Assembly: GCF_003977595.1 (NCBI RefSeq)
Contig: NZ_RYYR01000012.1
Coordinates: 1-64,000, forward strand
From: Lysinibacillus antri
GTDB lineage: Bacteria; Bacillota; Bacilli; Bacillales_A; Planococcaceae
Length of the DNA stretch: 64,000 nucleotides
Reading direction: 5' to 3'
A program made the position numbers and the translations under genes. The notes beneath the pieces are model-generated. The model made no database searches and was not told the origin of the DNA. It was given only the letters and a program-made list of their open reading frames with translations. Positions 61,536 to 64,000 of the stretch are shown here, piece after piece (the stretch's first letter is position 1; every line of letters begins with the position of its first letter).

Positions 61536-63674
61536 TTATTTTAACTTCACACTACCAAGAGCTTTGAAATTTTGTAAATCATAGCTCTTTACTTCATTTC
61601 GAGATACAGTATAGATCGCATCTTCAATATACACTAGCCTTGATATCATTGATTCCCAGTCTTCATATTGCTCATCTTCTTTAGCAGGTGTAATTAGGTC
61701 TCCTTTTAGTTGAATGCCTTTTTCAGCTGTTATTTCGTAAACTTGAGCCCCTGTTCCTTTATACTTCACATCATACTCCCCTGTTCCTTCATAAACGGTA
61801 ACCGGGAAACCATAGTAATTGTGCTTTGCATTTCTAAATAACGCTTTATGATTATACTGTAAATCCGAATGCGTCCCTCGCCCACCAATGACAACCGTGT
61901 CTTGCTCTTTTGGATTTGCAAAGTCCGTAATATCGAATAGAGAAATTTTCATACCCGCTGTTGTCACAATCGGTTCTTTTGACCAACTATCCACCCTCGT
62001 TTCCGTATCATACCCAAAGCCTATTAAATGATTTTCATCTAATGGATGGAGGTAATTACTAAAGCCAGGAATTTTCAGCTCTCCTAATACAGTTGGCTTT
62101 TCCGGATTTTGAAGGTCAATAACAAAGAGTGGATCTACTTGTCTAAACGTCACCATATATGCTTTATCACCCATAAAACGAGCAGAGTAGATTCTTTCGC
62201 CTTTTGCTAAATCCTTCACTTCCCCGACTTTCTCTAATCGTTCATTAAAGATAAATAGATGGTTTTTCGATGTTTGATTGCCACTTCCCCACATATTTCC
62301 TTCTGTTACGGCAACCCGGAAGTAACGATTGTGTTCATCCATTGAAAATTGGTTCAAAATCGTCCCGTTAATGGTTGTCGTCGCAGCTAACTTGACGTTT
62401 GTACCATCAATAGCAAACTTGTAAATATCCGTATTGGAAGCCATTGGTAAGATGGCGATATCTGTGGCAATGGAAGTCCGACTTTCAAAAGTAGATGCTC
62501 CATAATTAGTAGCCGTTAAATAAAGAGCCTCTTTGGACATATAAAGAGTAGAGCTTCCCCCTAAAAATCCTTTTGTTTGAACTTCTTTACTGTCAAAATT
62601 ATTTAAATCAATCGCAGAAATAATCGTGTAGCTCGGTTCCATTGAGCCTGGTAAAATGGATAGCTGCTTAATATCCATTGGTTCAATTTCTTTATCTGTA
62701 GCACTATCATAAATGTACGGTCGAAGCTCTACATCTTCTCGCTCATTCATGATCCAATAGTCGGGCGTCTTATTTGATACAATATAAAGAATATCATCTG
62801 CTAAGCGAATACCATTCATATACCCGTCTTGCGCAACTTCACGAATTAATTGTGGTTTGGCCGCATCCTTCACATTATAAAAAGTAGCCTTTGTCATACT
62901 CATACCTGATACATATTTCTCTTTCTTCATTTCGATATATTGATCGACCAACACGACTAACTTATCTTCATGCAGCATGAGTTGAGTTGGATAACTATTT
63001 CGATCAAGTTCAATTTTACTAACAACTTTCATTGATTTCGGATTACTGGCATCGGTAATCACAATGTCTTGTTCGATGATCGAGTAAATATAACGACCAT
63101 CCGTTACAACAATATCCCCTTCCTCAATATCTTCAACTTGATTGTTTGTCGTGGAGTGTGAGGAATTTGAGCCTGCACTATCTGCCGCTACTTTTGATTC
63201 CTCCGTTGCGCTCGTTTCATATTCCACACTGCTCTTATAACGTTTTTCACGATTCAATACATTTTGGAAAAAGCTCTCAATATCTTTAACAGATGTTAGA
63301 TGTTTTATTTCTTCAATGACCGTAAACTCAACTGTTTGTTTTTTTGTTTTTGCTGTTGGTTTGGCAAAGGCCTTTTTTTCGACTTGTAGTACATACTTTC
63401 CAGGTTTTGTGTTTGTGATTGCGATTGCCTGATTGTTATCAAATAGCGTGAAGTCTGCTTGAACGGTTTTCCCGTCTTCATCCTTCAAATAAATATGACC
63501 TTTTTCGATACTACCTTCTTTTAGTGGCTGAGAAAAATAAACATTGTACGGTTGGTTCACAAAAACGGTTGATGCCGCGCTTACCTCCACCTTCTTTCCA
63601 AAGATAAAGATCGCACTAGATACCAACATAACGATCAGTAATAAAATCCCTCCTGCATAAAACCTTCCTCTCAC
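61536..63674 (-). CDS. Secreted or anchored beta-propeller protein (Beta_propel family)
   Basis: A 712-residue protein with an uncleaved or cleaved N-terminal hydrophobic segment (AGGILLLIVMLVSSAIFIF) and an Ig-like region (about 35-125). A Ser/Thr-rich linker follows (SKVAADSAGSNSSHSTTNN, about 160-180), then repeated propeller blades: VTDGRYIYSIIEQDIVITDA, YNVKDAAKPQLIREVAQ, FMGDKAYMVTFRQVDPLFVIDL and FGYDTETRVDSW. This matches the secreted Beta_propel family of Bacilli and archaea. Role unknown; it may bind cell-wall glycans or calcium. GTGAGAGGAAGG marks the start region. Confidence 0.82.
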   Translation of the reverse strand: MRGRFYAGGILLLIVMLVSSAIFIFGKKVEVSAASTVFVNQPYNVYFSQPLKEGSIEKGHIYLKDEDGKTVQADFTLFDNNQAIAITNTKPGKYVLQVEKKAFAKPTAKTKKQTVEFTVIEEIKHLTSVKDIESFFQNVLNREKRYKSSVEYETSATEESKVAADSAGSNSSHSTTNNQVEDIEEGDIVVTDGRYIYSIIEQDIVITDASNPKSMKVVSKIELDRNSYPTQLMLHEDKLVVLVDQYIEMKKEKYVSGMSMTKATFYNVKDAAKPQLIREVAQDGYMNGIRLADDILYIVSNKTPDYWIMNEREDVELRPYIYDSATDKEIEPMDIKQLSILPGSMEPSYTIISAIDLNNFDSKEVQTKGFLGGSSTLYMSKEALYLTATNYGASTFESRTSIATDIAILPMASNTDIYKFAIDGTNVKLAATTTINGTILNQFSMDEHNRYFRVAVTEGNMWGSGNQTSKNHLFIFNERLEKVGEVKDLAKGERIYSARFMGDKAYMVTFRQVDPLFVIDLQNPEKPTVLGELKIPGFSNYLHPLDENHLIGFGYDTETRVDSWSKEPIVTTAGMKISLFDITDFANPKEQDTVVIGGRGTHSDLQYNHKALFRNAKHNYYGFPVTVYEGTGEYDVKYKGTGAQVYEITAEKGIQLKGDLITPAKEDEQYEDWESMISRLVYIEDAIYTVSRNEVKSYDLQNFKALGSVKLK

Positions 63675-63783
63675 AGCACTCGCTCCTTTGTAAGTTTCTT
63701 ACACCATTAGACTTGAAAACTTTATTTTCGTTTCACAATTTGCAGGAGGATTTTTTTATTTTTCCAACCCCCTCCGATTTACC

Positions 63784-63818
63784 AAAAAAAGCGTGAGGAA
63801 TTTTTAAACTCCCCACGC
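63784..63818 (-). terminator. Intrinsic terminator of the acyl-CoA dehydrogenase gene
   Basis: Minus-strand GCGTGGGGAG pairs with TTCCTCACGC around TTTAAAAA, with seven T following; 12 bp after the stop. Confidence 0.85.
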
Positions 63819-63829
63819 ACAACTTTTCC

Positions 63830-64000
63830 TTATTCAAATGGCCATTTTGGCAGCATATGCGATAATGGTTTATCGACTCGTCTTCCTAATACGTAATCGG
63901 CTTGCATGATCGTGTGAATTTCTCGAGTCCCTTCATAGATCACCGGTGCTTTCGAATTTCGTAAGTAGCGAGCGACAGGATACTCATCTGAATAGCCATA
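63830..64000 (-). CDS. Acyl-CoA dehydrogenase, C-terminal end (partial)
   Basis: The 3' end of a gene running off the right edge. The 56 visible residues include [19 protein letters not shown], the C-terminal FAD-domain signature of acyl-CoA dehydrogenases; the form [15 protein letters not shown] is typical of the glutaryl-CoA dehydrogenase-like group. The protein ends in KWPFE. Only the last tenth or so is present, so the substrate class is tentative. Confidence 0.88.
   Translation of the reverse strand, partial: YGYSDEYPVARYLRNSKAPVIYEGTREIHTIMQADYVLGRRVDKPLSHMLPKWPFE

Overview
This 64 kb window is AT-rich chromosomal DNA from a spore-forming Gram-positive bacterium of the order Bacillales. 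The small multidrug pair under a guanidine riboswitch, menA, HelD, the ywr-type GGT/chromate cluster, the yfiBC-type ABC pair and strong AGGAGG ribosome-binding sites all fit this. The 16S 5' end looks like the Lysinibacillus/Solibacillus side of the Bacillales (Planococcaceae), but the species cannot be fixed from the sequence alone.

Layout. 0-0.5 kb: the 5' end of a 16S rRNA gene leaving the window on the minus strand, preceded by three tandem 17-bp-spacer promoters and a boxA-like leader. 0.7-1.3 kb: a CoA-pyrophosphatase-type Nudix gene. 1.5-13.1 kb: one long minus-strand exopolysaccharide/glycan operon (two GT2 enzymes, a GT4 enzyme, a Wzx-like flippase, two methyltransferases, a 1438-residue membrane protein of GT-C type, and a GDP-mannose pyrophosphorylase). 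Its leader is a cyclic-di-GMP-II riboswitch whose P1 stem is mutually exclusive with an intrinsic terminator. 13.4-23.4 kb is accessory in character: an IS200/IS605-type end relic, a YbjQ protein, a small lipoprotein, an Rpn-type nuclease, an orphan sensor kinase, a ParA with a small partner, and two surface/spore-type proteins (PKD-like and BclA-C-like). 23.5-40 kb: chemoreceptor, ywr-like chromate transporters plus gamma-glutamyltransferase, a lipoprotein-HEAT-Nudix operon, an HD hydrolase, an MMPL transporter, a nitroreductase, a cell-wall amidase that appears to start at AUA, a DUF2804 protein, GDPD, a TetR regulator with two clear operators, and a cupin. 40-46.7 kb: HelD, two rhodaneses, a multi-hairpin DNA/RNA element, ThpR, the guanidine riboswitch with ykkC-ykkD, and a membrane-anchored trypsin-like protease. 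46.7-48.7 kb: a 2 kb gene-poor stretch with an array of eight dyads (GTAAAC-N3-GTTGAC type), a possible small membrane-protein gene and a CAP-domain pseudogene. 48.7-64 kb: DUF3885, menA, a double GNAT, a heterodimeric ABC exporter, an EamA transporter, a PAS-GGDEF-EAL protein, a split ThrE-type exporter, a polysaccharide deacetylase, a secreted beta-propeller protein and the 3' end of an acyl-CoA dehydrogenase gene.

The main biological theme is c-di-GMP control of a surface polysaccharide. The operon at 1.5-13 kb should be switched on co-transcriptionally by c-di-GMP, and a likely c-di-GMP phosphodiesterase (degenerate GGDEF, intact EAL) lies in the same window. The most puzzling structures not explained by genes are the dyad array at 46.7-48.2 kb and the multi-hairpin element at 44.0-44.2 kb.
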